From an uncultured Verrucomicrobiota bacterium (GTDB taxonomy: Bacteria > Verrucomicrobiota > Verrucomicrobiia > Verrucomicrobiales > Verrucomicrobiaceae): DNA of 49,954 bases. The translations under genes and the position numbers were made by a program. The notes under the pieces were generated by a model. It saw nothing but the letters and a program-made list of their open reading frames with translations, had not been told where the DNA came from and ran no database searches. Below, one piece after another: positions 1 to 9,700 of the stretch. Numbering within the stretch: the stretch's first letter is position 1; each line of letters begins with the position of its first letter. The stretch is taken from the NCBI GenBank assembly GCA_903848465.1, contig CAINGK010000027.1, positions 1 to 49,954 of the forward strand, read 5' to 3'.

Positions 1-23
1 CCGCGAGGCTTGACACCTCCATT

Positions 24-219
24 GCGACAAAACAAATGTCGCCGCGCGGTTTTCGACCCAAGCAGCCTTCCGAAATCCAAAACAACAATTCCGTGCGAAA
101 AAAGTGTATAAAGACCAGGGCTGTCGCCACACCCATCCTACGGCTGGCGCAGCGAGGCTTTGTAGGCTGGGGGTGTTTGGCGCGCGGTGCGTTCCCATGC
201 GGAGACGCGCTTTGCCAAA
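24..219. repeat. Structured non-coding element with three hairpins
   Basis: Three inverted repeats stand in a row. GCGACA (24-29) pairs with TGTCGC (37-42) across a 7-base loop. ACACCC plus CCTAC (129-141) pairs with GTAGG plus GGGTGT (162-176). TTTGGC plus GCGCG (176-186) pairs with CGCGC plus GCCAAA (206-219), with a three-T bulge. No convincing gene lies in 1-290. The arrangement resembles a REP/BIME-like intergenic element, and it starts where the hydrolase reading frame ends. The same element was not recognised elsewhere in the window. Family membership is inference. Confidence 0.5.
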
Positions 220-290
220 CCGCCCGACTTTGGGAGGGACCGAGCCATGCGGCACTGGTCAAACCGGATGTCTATTGGTCGCTCACGTCA

Positions 291-1118
291 TCACTCGATG
301 GGAATCACATGATCCGAAGTCCCATGCGCGACCAGCACCGGGCATTTTAAACCAGGAACCAGTGCAATGGAGTTCGCCGCGCGGATTTCCACCTGTGTCT
401 GCCGTTGATAAAACCAACCCGTAATGTGGCTCCAGACTGAACCCAGCCAGCCCCCGGCCCAACTCGATGCCTGGTAGCGCACCACCTCGTCCATCGTATC
501 AAAGGTCGAAACCAGCACTGCGGCGCGCCACGGCGCATCCTTCTGCATTGCGGCGCGAATGCTCACCGCACCACCCATCGAAATCCCAAAAATTCCCACG
601 GGTTGAGGATTGAACCCAAACTTCGCTGCCGCCTCACTCAGCACCTGCGCTGGCAGGTGGCCCTCCTTCACACCAAAACAAGCAGTGGTCCCGGGATGAT
701 CGCCATGCGCAGGCAGGTCGAGCAGGATGCAGCGAAAGCCCACGGCACAGAAACGTTCGGCGATGAGCAGGTAGTCCTCTTTTCGGCCACGGCGGCCATG
801 CACGAGAACCAGATTGCCCAAGACACGGCCAGGCTCTGGCAGGGTGAGTCCTTTGTGCGTCAACTGATCGCGGATCACCTGCCCGCGTTTTCCCAGCACG
901 CCACCTGGAACAGGTTCACACACCAGCACGGGCGTGCCAGCCGCACCATCAAAGGGTTTCAACACCACGCCGTGGGCCGCCGGATCAGCCAAGAACTCCC
1001 GGTGATAATCCTGCAATGGTCTGCGTGGCGGATGCGCCAGTTGCTCCGCTGCCAGCCAACCGGCCAGCGGCGGCACCAGCAGCAGCACGGCCCCCAGCAC
1101 GATTCGTTTTCTTTTCAC
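291..1118 (-). CDS. Alpha/beta hydrolase, C-terminally truncated
   Basis: The protein has about 275 residues from a GTG start (VKRKRIVLGAVLL), which is preferred because it opens directly into an N-terminal hydrophobic anchor. It carries the marks of an alpha/beta hydrolase of the BAAT/dienelactone type: the LVHGRRGRKEDY turn after strand 3, the nucleophile elbow GISMGG, and a late PVLVAHGTSDHVIP strand with the acid residue. The frame stops three codons after this Asp. The final helix and the strand with the catalytic His are missing, about 40-50 residues short of the usual family length, and no other frame continues them. It is divergent from the RlpA-like gene. It may be inactive, truncated by the structured element downstream, or a pseudogene. 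Confidence 0.7.
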   Translation of the reverse strand: MKRKRIVLGAVLLLVPPLAGWLAAEQLAHPPRRPLQDYHREFLADPAAHGVVLKPFDGAAGTPVLVCEPVPGGVLGKRGQVIRDQLTHKGLTLPEPGRVLGNLVLVHGRRGRKEDYLLIAERFCAVGFRCILLDLPAHGDHPGTTACFGVKEGHLPAQVLSEAAAKFGFNPQPVGIFGISMGGAVSIRAAMQKDAPWRAAVLVSTFDTMDEVVRYQASSWAGGWLGSVWSHITGWFYQRQTQVEIRAANSIALVPGLKCPVLVAHGTSDHVIPIE

Positions 1119-1179
1119 ATGCCGATGATGAGCAAGATTGTGCCGCGTGCCAATCCTGTTATGCTCAGCGCCGCAGATC

Positions 1180-1764
1180 ATGAACTACTCCGCGCTTCTT
1201 CGATTCCTTGCCATCGCGCTGCCCGCACTGCTGGCCAGTTGCGCCAAGCCTGCCTATGAGATGCGTGGCTACGCCTCCTACATCGCGGATCAATACGCGG
1301 GCCATTACACCACCTCCGGGGCGATTTATCAGCCTCAGGGCTGGACCGCTGCGCACAACACCCTGCCCTTCGGCACCGTCAATGTGACGGTGAATGACCG
1401 CTTTCCTTACTATCCAAATCGCGTCATCAATCTCTCGCGTACGGCAGCCGAGTACATCCAGCTTCCTTACCATCAATTGGGCGATGTCACGGTGACGGCC
1501 AAAACTCTAGTCAGTGGCCCTGCACCGCAGGCCGCATACGCGGCCCCACCTCCAGCCCGTCACAGCACTCCGCAGCATGCCAGCTACGCGGCCCCGCCTC
1601 AGACCCATTACAACACCCCGCCTGCGTACAAGAAACCGGTAGCTAAGACCTACCACGCGCCTCCCGCCGCCACTTACCGCAAGCCCACCTCGATCCCCCC
1701 CGCAGGCGCTGGCATCAATTCCATGCCGGCAGGCCTTCCGCCGCCGCCGCCGGGCTACCGTTGA
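1180..1764 (+). CDS. RlpA-like double-psi beta-barrel lipoprotein
   Basis: The protein has 194 residues. The ATG at 1180 gives a lipoprotein signal peptide with lipobox LASC. The middle (GYASYIADQYAG, then TAAHNTLPFGTVNVTVNDRFPY, then NRVINLSRTAAEYI) matches the RlpA/barwin-like fold. The His of TAAH and the Asp of VNDR sit at the places used by RlpA-type lytic transglycosylases. The strand pair between GTV and VND is shorter than in E. coli RlpA. The last 90 residues are rich in Pro, Ala and Tyr with repeated YAAPP units, probably a cell-wall-spanning tail. The expected role is in the outer envelope, acting on peptidoglycan at the periplasmic face; whether it is catalytic is not shown. Confidence 0.75.
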   Translation: MNYSALLRFLAIALPALLASCAKPAYEMRGYASYIADQYAGHYTTSGAIYQPQGWTAAHNTLPFGTVNVTVNDRFPYYPNRVINLSRTAAEYIQLPYHQLGDVTVTAKTLVSGPAPQAAYAAPPPARHSTPQHASYAAPPQTHYNTPPAYKKPVAKTYHAPPAATYRKPTSIPPAGAGINSMPAGLPPPPPGYR

Positions 1765-1832
1765 GAGGCTGCCGCAGAAGAAGCCACATTTTTCTGCCAC
1801 AGTTTGTCGTCGAGCGTCCATATCAGTGGTGT

Positions 1833-2408
1833 ATGGATCCTTCCACGCCCTCCAACTCCCCACCAGATGCCGACCTCGCCAGACAGGTCGAATCTGGTGA
1901 CGATGCGGCCTTTCGCCTGCTCATGCAGCGGCATTTGCAGCCGCTGCGCGGCTTTTTGGCCCTTCGCGCCCCAGCGCCCGATTTGATCGACGAAGTGGCG
2001 CATGACGCCTTCGTCTTTGCGTATCAAAACATGCGCGATTTCTCCACCGGCTCCATGCAGCCGTGGCTGCGCACCATCGCCCACAATCTGCTGCGCGACC
2101 GCCTCAAGGCGTATGCGCGTGAATCCACCAAACACGAGCGCTACTCCGAGCAGGTGCGCTGGGAAATGGCGCTGGAGACTTCCGACAAACCCGTGAGCGA
2201 TGAGTCCGACCACCTCGCCTCCTGCCTGGAAAAGCTGCGGCACCATCAACGCACTATCCTGGATCTGCGCTATGAGGCGCAGCTCAGTTGCGAAGAAATC
2301 GCCCAGCGCACGGGCCGCAGCACACTGGCGGTACGCACGGTGCTGATGCGCGTGCGCCAGCAACTCCGCAAGTGCATCGAATTTCAACTGGAGCAAAAAC
2401 CCGCATGA
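1833..2408 (+). CDS. ECF-type RNA polymerase sigma factor
   Basis: The protein has 191 residues. Region 2 runs from FRLLMQRHLQPLRGF through DLIDEVAHDAFVFAYQN to MQPWLRTIAHNLLRDRLK. Region 4 is LRHHQRTILDLRYEAQLSCEEIAQRTGRS followed by the recognition helix TLAVRTVLMRVRQQLRKCI. The ATG at 1833 is the first methionine that fits the usual N-terminus. The stop overlaps the start of the next gene as ATGA, so sigma factor and partner are translationally coupled. In PVC bacteria such sigma factors usually direct the linked DUF1549/DUF1501 genes. Here the downstream protein probably also supplies its membrane tether or anti-sigma function (inference). Confidence 0.9.
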   Translation: MDPSTPSNSPPDADLARQVESGDDAAFRLLMQRHLQPLRGFLALRAPAPDLIDEVAHDAFVFAYQNMRDFSTGSMQPWLRTIAHNLLRDRLKAYARESTKHERYSEQVRWEMALETSDKPVSDESDHLASCLEKLRHHQRTILDLRYEAQLSCEEIAQRTGRSTLAVRTVLMRVRQQLRKCIEFQLEQKPA

Positions 2409-5290
2409 ACTCTGACGAAGCCATCGACAAAGCCTTGGACGGAACTCTCTCTGATCATGAATGGCAGGAGCTGATGCGCGACCACACCACGCTCAAGGAG
2501 CTGGAGCAGCATCTCGGCATGGACGCGCTGCTCCGCGTCGCACTGGACAAACATGACACTTCCGCAGCACTCAGCGATGCCATTGAAGCCAGCGTAAAAA
2601 CATCGTCCGTGGATGATCTCATGCGCGGCATCGAGGCGGCAACGATTGGCCGCCGCCGTCAGCGCCGCTGGATCACCAGCCTGCCGCACTGGACCACGGC
2701 TGCCGCAGCGATCCTCATCGGTCTGCTCGGTGGCACGCTTGCCTGGCCGGATATATTTCTGCGGCTTGATCTTGGCCCCACCGTGGCCCAGCGCACCGGC
2801 AAGCACGTCATCCTGCACGGCCACATCATCGCGCAGCCACCCGCACCACAACTGGCAGTGACTCCGGAACCGGCACCGCTACCACCCACACCTGCAGCGC
2901 CGCCAACGCCGGACGTGCCCCCTCCACCAGCTCCGAGCATGGTAGCCGTGAAAACCAAAGTAGAACCCGCGCCAACTCCCCTGCCCCCTCTTGAGGAGCC
3001 ACCCGCCGTCAGCATGGGCACCGTCGTGGCACCCGTGCCAGCAAAGATGGCGAGCGCCACGCTTCCGCCGGTGAATCTGGCTTCCTTACCCAAGCGCGAC
3101 ATGCCGCCGGAAACTCCCGGCCCTGACACCAAGATCGATTTCGAAAAGCATGTCCTGCCGATTCTGGAGCGCTCCTGCTTTGAGTGCCACAGCAGCAAAC
3201 TGAAGAAGCCGAAAGGCGGCATCCGTCTGGATGATCTCGAAGCGATTCGCGAGAAAAGCCAGACCGACAATCTCGTCCTGCCGCACAAGGCCGCCAAGAG
3301 CGCGCTGGTAAAATCCATTTCGCTCACACCCGGCGACGATGACCTCATGCCCCCGCCCAACGATGGCAAGCCGCTGAGCGCCGAGGAAATCGCGCTGATA
3401 CGGCGCTGGGTCGAGGAAGGTGCCAATTTCGGCTCGTGGACTTCGATGCAGGCAAAGGAAGTTTCGATCTCCACGCTGAACGAGGCCGTGGATGTGACCA
3501 AACTTCAGGCCGTGGCTGCACGCATTGATCAGCTCATCGAGCAGGACTTGGGCAAGCATGCGGAAGAGCCGCGTCCGCTCGCCAATGAATTCGTCTGGCT
3601 ACGCCGTGTGTATCTTGACCTCGTCGGCCGTATTCCCACCAGCGAGGAGACCAAGCGCTTTACCGCCGTCAAGGGTGCCGACAAACGCGGACGCTTGATC
3701 GATGCACTGCTGGCCTCCAACGGCCACGTCAGCCACATGTTCAACTACTGGTGCGATCTGCTGCGCGCCAAAGACGACCTGGCCGAAGGTGTGCAGGGAG
3801 ATTTCTACCTCGCCTGGATCAAGCAGAGCGTGCGCAACAACACCCCCTTCGACGAATGGGCGCGCGAACTGCTCAGCCCCGAAGGCTACGGCTGGCGCGC
3901 ACCGGCGGCAGGCTATTACCTGCGCGATGGCGAAAACCGCGCCGCGAACATCGAGAGCACGGCCACCCTGTTTCTTGGCACCCAGATTTCCTGCGCGCAG
4001 TGCCACGACCATCCTTACAGCCGCTGGACGCGGAAAGACTACCATCAATTCCTTGCCTGGACTTCCGGCATCACCACCGCATCGAAAGATGACGCCGTCG
4101 GCGAAGTCTCTGGCAAGGCCATCCGCGAAGCCGCCGAACGCTACAACCGCATGTCGAAGGCAAAGGGCCAGATGGACTACGAGCGGCAGCAAAAAAACCA
4201 GCGCATCCGCGATGCCCTGCTGGCGCTGCAACGCGCTGCTGGCGGCGCAGGCGTGGTCAATGGCGAAGGGCATCAAGCCAAGCTGCCGGACGATTACCAA
4301 TACCCCGATGGCAAACCCGGCGAACTGCTCCCCGCTGCCGTCCTCTACGGCGACTCTCCGCCGACAGGTGCGCGGCCTGCAGAAGCTCTTGCCGCATGGG
4401 TCACCGCTCCCAACAACACGCGCTTTGCTCTCACTCTGGCCAACCGGCTGTGGACCAAGCTGTTCGGACTGCCCTTTGCAGGCCGGGTCGATCAGGTGCG
4501 CGAAATCGCCGACTGTGCCAACCCGGATCTGGCCCAGTATCTCGTCAACGTGGTGCGTGACTCGAAGTACGATGTGCGCCAGATCCTGCGCATCTTCTGC
4601 CTCACCAGGGCCTATCAGCGCGAAGCCGGGCTGCCACCGCAGGATGTCACCGCAGCATATCGCTTCCCTGGTCCGGTGCTGCGCCGATTGACGGCTGAGC
4701 AGGTGTGGGACTCCATGATGGCGCTGGCCGTGAAGGATCTCGATCAAAAGCTGAATTTTGATCCACCCGGTGTCGCTGAACTCGAAGCCGCCGTGACTGC
4801 CAAGAAGGCCAGTGAAGTCACTGCCGTGGCACGCAAAATCGCGAGCAAGGAAGAACGCGCCATGAAGCTGGAGGAGCGCCGTGTACGCCTGCGTAAAGAA
4901 ATGGCACGCGAGTTTGCCGGGGGTGGTCTGGAGCGCGCCTCGGAACTGCCGCAGCCCACGCCTGATGGCCACTTCCTGCGCATGTTCGGCCAGGGCAACC
5001 GCGAGTTCATCGGCGATGGGTGGAGTTCCTCCACCGTGCCGCAAGCACTGCTCATGCTGAACAGCGATTTCTTCGACCATGTAGCACGTTCTGGTAGTCC
5101 GCTGTCCGACAGCCTGCGGGGACTTAACAATGTGAAAGAAGTCGCACGCGGTGCCTTCATGGCCGTGCTGACACGCGAGCCGACGCAGGCGGAACTCGAC
5201 GCCTGCAAGGAAACACTGGGGGACGCGCGCAATGCGAAGGCCCTTGCCCGCACCCTGCTCTCCACGGCCGAATTCATGTTCCAAAAATAA
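2405..5290 (+). CDS. Transmembrane planctomycete-type cytochrome with DUF1549 and DUF1553
   Basis: The protein has 961 residues, starting at the ATG in the ATGA overlap with the sigma gene. In order it shows a soluble acidic N-terminus (1 to about 90), one membrane segment (about 95-115, ILIGLLGGTLAW) preceded by RRRQRRW, a Pro/Ala-rich linker (about 140-230), a PSC1-type cytochrome c domain with Cys258-Phe-Glu-Cys261-His262, a DUF1549 domain from about 370 with a second haem-like motif Cys530-Ala-Gln-Cys533-His534, and a DUF1553 domain from about 655 to the end. The positive-inside rule puts the N-terminus in the cytoplasm next to the coupled sigma factor and the haem domains outside. The substrate is unknown; in PVC bacteria these domains accompany DUF1501 and polysaccharide breakdown. 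Confidence 0.88.
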   Translation: MNSDEAIDKALDGTLSDHEWQELMRDHTTLKELEQHLGMDALLRVALDKHDTSAALSDAIEASVKTSSVDDLMRGIEAATIGRRRQRRWITSLPHWTTAAAAILIGLLGGTLAWPDIFLRLDLGPTVAQRTGKHVILHGHIIAQPPAPQLAVTPEPAPLPPTPAAPPTPDVPPPPAPSMVAVKTKVEPAPTPLPPLEEPPAVSMGTVVAPVPAKMASATLPPVNLASLPKRDMPPETPGPDTKIDFEKHVLPILERSCFECHSSKLKKPKGGIRLDDLEAIREKSQTDNLVLPHKAAKSALVKSISLTPGDDDLMPPPNDGKPLSAEEIALIRRWVEEGANFGSWTSMQAKEVSISTLNEAVDVTKLQAVAARIDQLIEQDLGKHAEEPRPLANEFVWLRRVYLDLVGRIPTSEETKRFTAVKGADKRGRLIDALLASNGHVSHMFNYWCDLLRAKDDLAEGVQGDFYLAWIKQSVRNNTPFDEWARELLSPEGYGWRAPAAGYYLRDGENRAANIESTATLFLGTQISCAQCHDHPYSRWTRKDYHQFLAWTSGITTASKDDAVGEVSGKAIREAAERYNRMSKAKGQMDYERQQKNQRIRDALLALQRAAGGAGVVNGEGHQAKLPDDYQYPDGKPGELLPAAVLYGDSPPTGARPAEALAAWVTAPNNTRFALTLANRLWTKLFGLPFAGRVDQVREIADCANPDLAQYLVNVVRDSKYDVRQILRIFCLTRAYQREAGLPPQDVTAAYRFPGPVLRRLTAEQVWDSMMALAVKDLDQKLNFDPPGVAELEAAVTAKKASEVTAVARKIASKEERAMKLEERRVRLRKEMAREFAGGGLERASELPQPTPDGHFLRMFGQGNREFIGDGWSSSTVPQALLMLNSDFFDHVARSGSPLSDSLRGLNNVKEVARGAFMAVLTREPTQAELDACKETLGDARNAKALARTLLSTAEFMFQK

Positions 5291-5301
5291 CCCCGACTCT
5301 T

Positions 5302-6597
5302 ATGAAAAACTCATTGAACCAGCTTGATGACATCGCCCGTCGTGAATTTATCACCCGCATGGCTCGCACCTGCCTGGGCGTCAGTTTGGTGCCGCCACTG
5401 GGTCTCGCACGCGCTTTGGAAACGAGTCCGCCGAAGTTCGCCAGCCGCGTCATTTATCTCAACATGCGCGGCGGCATGAGCCACATCGACACCTTCGACA
5501 CCAAGCCCGATGCGCCCGCCGGCCATCAAGGCCCGGTGCGCACCATCAAGACCAAGTCGCCTGATCTGCAAATCTCCGGCTACTTTCCCAATCTGGCGGA
5601 ACATGGGAAAAAAATCGCCGTGGTCCGCTCCCTGCATCACACCCAGGGTGCCCATGAACCGGGCGTTTATAAAGTGCTCACAGGGTACGAGATGTCCGCC
5701 TCCGTGCGCCATCCGGCACTCGGTTCCTGGGTCGCTCGGCAGGTCACGCAGGGACATTCCACTCTGCCTCCATACATCCGCCTCGCCGGACTTGCTGGGC
5801 ATCCTAGCAGCGGATTCCTCGATGCACGCTATGCCCCGGTGCCGGTGCTGGATCCTAGCCAAGGCCTGGAACACACCCATCTGCAAAATGGCGACTCCAT
5901 GACCAATCTGCGCAAGCGCAGCGGGCTTGCTGAAAAACTCAACGGTGACTTCATGGCGCGCTACCCCATGGCGGATGTCAAAGCTCATGCTGATGTGTAT
6001 GCCGATGCCATCAAACTCATGACCAGCAAAGACCTCGATGCCTTCGATCTCACGAAGGAGAAGAGCCGGGTGCTGGAAAACTACGGCAACGATTACTTCG
6101 GCCAGGGTGTGCTGCTGGCACGCAGGCTGGTCGAGCGTGGCACCAAGTTCGTCGAGATCGAACTCGGTGGCTGGGACACCCATCAGGACAACTTTTTGCA
6201 GGTCGAATTCCTCGCCAGCCGTGTGGACAACGCAGTTGCCGCCCTGCTGGAAGATCTGGAGACACTGGGACTGCTGGAAAGCACACTGGTGGTGCTCACC
6301 ACCGAGTTTGGCCGCGGCCCCAAGATCGACGGCACCGGACGCGGGCACCACCCCATCGCATTTTCCTCGTTCATCGCTGGTGGCGGCGTCAAAGGCGGCC
6401 AGGCTTATGGCAAGACCGACGAAACCGGCACCCATGTGATCGAAAATCCGGTCACAGTCCTCGACTTCCACGCCACCATTGGCGCGCTGCTGGGCGTCCC
6501 GCCGCAGGAAACCATCTCCGCTGGTAATGGCGGCAGTTTCAACATCTATGGCGGCACCGGAGCTAAACGCGGCGTACCGATTGCGGCGCTGGTATGA
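5302..6597 (+). CDS. DUF1501 family protein, Tat-exported
   Basis: The protein has 431 residues and lies 11 bases after the DUF1549/DUF1553 gene, so it belongs to the same operon. The N-terminus holds a twin-arginine motif (RREFITRMARTCLG), which suggests folded export. The body has the DUF1501 signature, a branch of the alkaline phosphatase/sulfatase fold: YLNMRGGMSHIDTFD near the N-terminus, HTQGAHEPGVYKVLTGY, GGWDTHQDNF, and VVLTTEFGRGPKIDGTGRGHHP near the C-terminus. It probably works with the preceding cytochrome protein outside the cytoplasm. Its reaction is not established for the family. Confidence 0.9.
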   Translation: MKNSLNQLDDIARREFITRMARTCLGVSLVPPLGLARALETSPPKFASRVIYLNMRGGMSHIDTFDTKPDAPAGHQGPVRTIKTKSPDLQISGYFPNLAEHGKKIAVVRSLHHTQGAHEPGVYKVLTGYEMSASVRHPALGSWVARQVTQGHSTLPPYIRLAGLAGHPSSGFLDARYAPVPVLDPSQGLEHTHLQNGDSMTNLRKRSGLAEKLNGDFMARYPMADVKAHADVYADAIKLMTSKDLDAFDLTKEKSRVLENYGNDYFGQGVLLARRLVERGTKFVEIELGGWDTHQDNFLQVEFLASRVDNAVAALLEDLETLGLLESTLVVLTTEFGRGPKIDGTGRGHHPIAFSSFIAGGGVKGGQAYGKTDETGTHVIENPVTVLDFHATIGALLGVPPQETISAGNGGSFNIYGGTGAKRGVPIAALV

Positions 6598-6670
6598 TGT
6601 ACCTTGATTCAGGGCTGCCGCAATGTCAACGTCTCCCAGTTCATGCTGAGGGGCGGGAGATTGCGGAGCG

Positions 6671-6690
6671 CCGCTCAGGGGACTGAGCGG
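6671..6690. terminator. Perfect 8-bp hairpin between convergent genes
   Basis: CCGCTCAG and CTGAGCGG form a perfect 8-bp stem with the loop GGGA, between the ends of the DUF1501 gene and the RND pump gene. There is no clear T-run on either side, so it is only a possible bidirectional terminator. Confidence 0.45.
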
Positions 6691-6742
6691 ACCACTTTGC
6701 TGGCGCATTTGCAGTGCGCTGTGAGGTGTTCACACGGAACCC

Positions 6743-9700
6743 TCAAGCTTGCGCTTTTCCTACCGCCCCTTTGGCCTGACGCTCGATCCAATCGTAGAGC
6801 ATCGGCAGCAGCAGGAGTGTGAGCAGCGTGGAGCTGATGATGCCGCCGATGACGACGGTGGCGAGCGGACGCTGCACCTCCGCTCCCGCCCCATGGGCCA
6901 GAGCCATGGGCACGAAACCGAGTGCGGCCACGAGGGCGGTCATCATGACCGGTCGCAACCGGGTGGCGACGCCATTGAGCACCGCGTCACGCACGCTCAT
7001 GCCTTCCTCCCGCAGTTCATTGAAGTAGTTCACCAGGACGAGACCGTTGAGCACTGCCACGCCGCTTAAGGCGATGAAACCGACGGCAGCGGTGATGCTG
7101 AAAGGCATGCCACGCATTCCGAGCGCGATGATGCCGCCGGTCAACGCGAGCGGGATGCCCGTGGCGACCAGCAAGGTCTGCCGGATGCTGCCAAAGGCGA
7201 AGAAGATGAGCATCAGAATCATGATGAGCGCCGTGGGCACCACGATGGCCAGACGTGCCCGTGCCTCCTGCAGGTTTTCAAAGGTGCCGCCGAACTCGAA
7301 GCTGTAGCCTTCGGGAAACTTCACCTCCTTTTTGATGCGTGCCGTGGCCTCATTGACGAAGCCTTCCATGTCACGCCCACCAACGACATTCACCAGCAAA
7401 GCGGCACGCCGCTGCGTGCGGCTGTGGCGGATCGGTTCGACGGTTTTTTCCGTGCGAATATCGACGGCATCGCCAAGCGCGAGCATGCCGAAGTCACCCA
7501 CTCGCAGTGGCAAACTTTTCATCATCTCCTCCTTGGCACGCTCCTCCTCAGGCAGACGCACCACGATGTCGCGCTTGCGATTGCCTTCGACCACCTGCCC
7601 TGACACCTCGCCGCCAAGTCCAGCGGAAACTGCATGATTGATCTCGGCCAGCGGCACATTGTATTTGGTGAGAATCTCACGCTTCACCTGCATGACGACG
7701 GTGCTGGTGCGACCATTCGTTTCCAGCTCCGCAGCACCTCCCGGCGTCGAGTTGATGATGTCACGAATCTGGCCCGCGAGCTTTTCGAGCACATCAAAAT
7801 CAATGCCGTAGATGCGCACTGCCAGCTCGGCCTTGGTGCCTTCCATCATTTCATTGAAGCGTGTCTCGATCGGCTGACCGAACTCGATGGACTGGTCTTC
7901 ATGCTCGCTGAGCGCCTCCTTCTCGATGGCGGCGCAGAGTTCCTCCTTGTTGGTGGGCAGACCGGGGCCTTGGGGCCACTCGGAGACGGGCGTGTAGAAG
8001 ATGTAGAAGTCGGTCTCATTGGGCGGCATCGGGTCGGTGGCGACTTCGCTGGTACCGCTGCGGGAGAAGAAGCAGGTGACCTGTGGGAACTTTTCACGCA
8101 CCATTTTGCCAAGCACCAAATCCTCATGCAGCGACTCCTTGAGGTTCATGCCGACCTTGCGGTAAATCATCCCAGCGATGGAGCCTTCGTCCAGCTTGGG
8201 CACGAATTCAGCCCCCAGCGTCGTAAACCGCCACCCACAGAACGCAAAGAAGGCGACGCCCAGGAGCACCACCACCCAGCGCAGCTTGATGGCGGCACGC
8301 AGCATGGGCTGAAACACGCGATTGAGACCTGCGATGATCCAGTTTTCCTTCTCGGCAATGTCGCCGCCGAGGAAGAACGAGCACATCGCGGGCATGAGCG
8401 TCAGCGCCAGCAGCAGTGCTCCGGCAAGCGCAAAAATCACCGTCACGGCCATGGGGCGGAACATTTTCCCCTCAATGCCGGTGAGCGTGAGGATCGGCAG
8501 ATAAACGATGGTGATGATGAGCACCCCGAAGAACATCGGGCTGGCCATCTGCTTGCTGCCCGCGAGCACTTCGCGCGAGCGCTCTTCATGGGTGAGCCTG
8601 CGGCCGAGGTGATGCTGTTTGATACCGAGCCGACGGACGATGTTTTCCACCATGACCACGGCACCATCGATGATGAGACCGAAATCGACCGCACCCAAGC
8701 TCATCAGATTCCCCGACCAGCCGCCCTGCAGCATGCCGCAGATGGCAAACAGGAACGACAGCGGAATGGCCAGCGCCACGATCAACGCCGCGCGCCAGTT
8801 CCCAAGCAGCACCAGCAGCACGATGATGACGAGCACCGCGCCCTCCACGAGATTTTTCTCCACCGTGCCCACGGTCGCCTCGACGAGATCGGAACGCTCA
8901 TACACGATGGTCAGGTCCATTCCCGCAGGCAGCTTCTCGCGCAGCTCTTCGAGCCGTGGCGCCACACGGTGGCAGACAACCCGTGCGTTCTGCCCCATGA
9001 GCATCATCACGGTCCCAAGAACGACTTCCTCGCCGTCCATGGTAGCCGCACCGCCACGAAACCCGGAGCCCCACTGCACTTTGGCCACGTCCTGCACCCG
9101 CATCGGCTCAATGGCGGCACCAAACTTGATCGGCAGCTTGGCAATTTCCTCGGCCGTGCTCACACGCCCCACACTGCGAATGGTGAGCTGCTCACCATCA
9201 CGATTGATCACCCCGCCCCCGGCGTTTTCGACATTGCCCCGGATGATCGCGGCAAGTTCGCCCACGGTCATGTTCGCAGCCTTCAGTTTTTCGAGCATCG
9301 GTTCCACGGTGACCTGCCGCTGATGGCCGCCGTTGCTGTTGATCTCCGCCACGCCCTGCACCACACGCAGGTGCGGTTTCACGATGTATTCATGTGTCTC
9401 CCAGAGGCGCATGAGACCTTCGCGTTCATCCGCAGGCCGCTCCTTGGCCCCCTTCTTCCAATGCAGCGTGTAGTAGAAGATTTCGCCGAGTCCGGTGCTG
9501 ATGGGAGCAAGGCTGAGCGAGCTGCCCTGCGGCAGATCACGCATCACGGCGGTAAGACGTTCAGTAACGAGCTGACGTGCGCGGAAAATGTCCGTGTCGT
9601 CTGCAAACAGAATCGTGACCTGGCTGAGGCCAAATTTCGTGAGCGATCGCGAGTCCAAAACACCAGGCATCCCCGAGAGCGCCATTTCGATGGGCCGCGT

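Noticed and set aside
3599..5284. Open frame of 561 codons on the minus strand
   Set aside because: Antisense to the DUF1549/DUF1553 gene, which has clear domains and haem motifs.
5311..6708. Open frame of 465 codons on the minus strand
   Set aside because: Antisense to the DUF1501 gene, with no recognisable domain.
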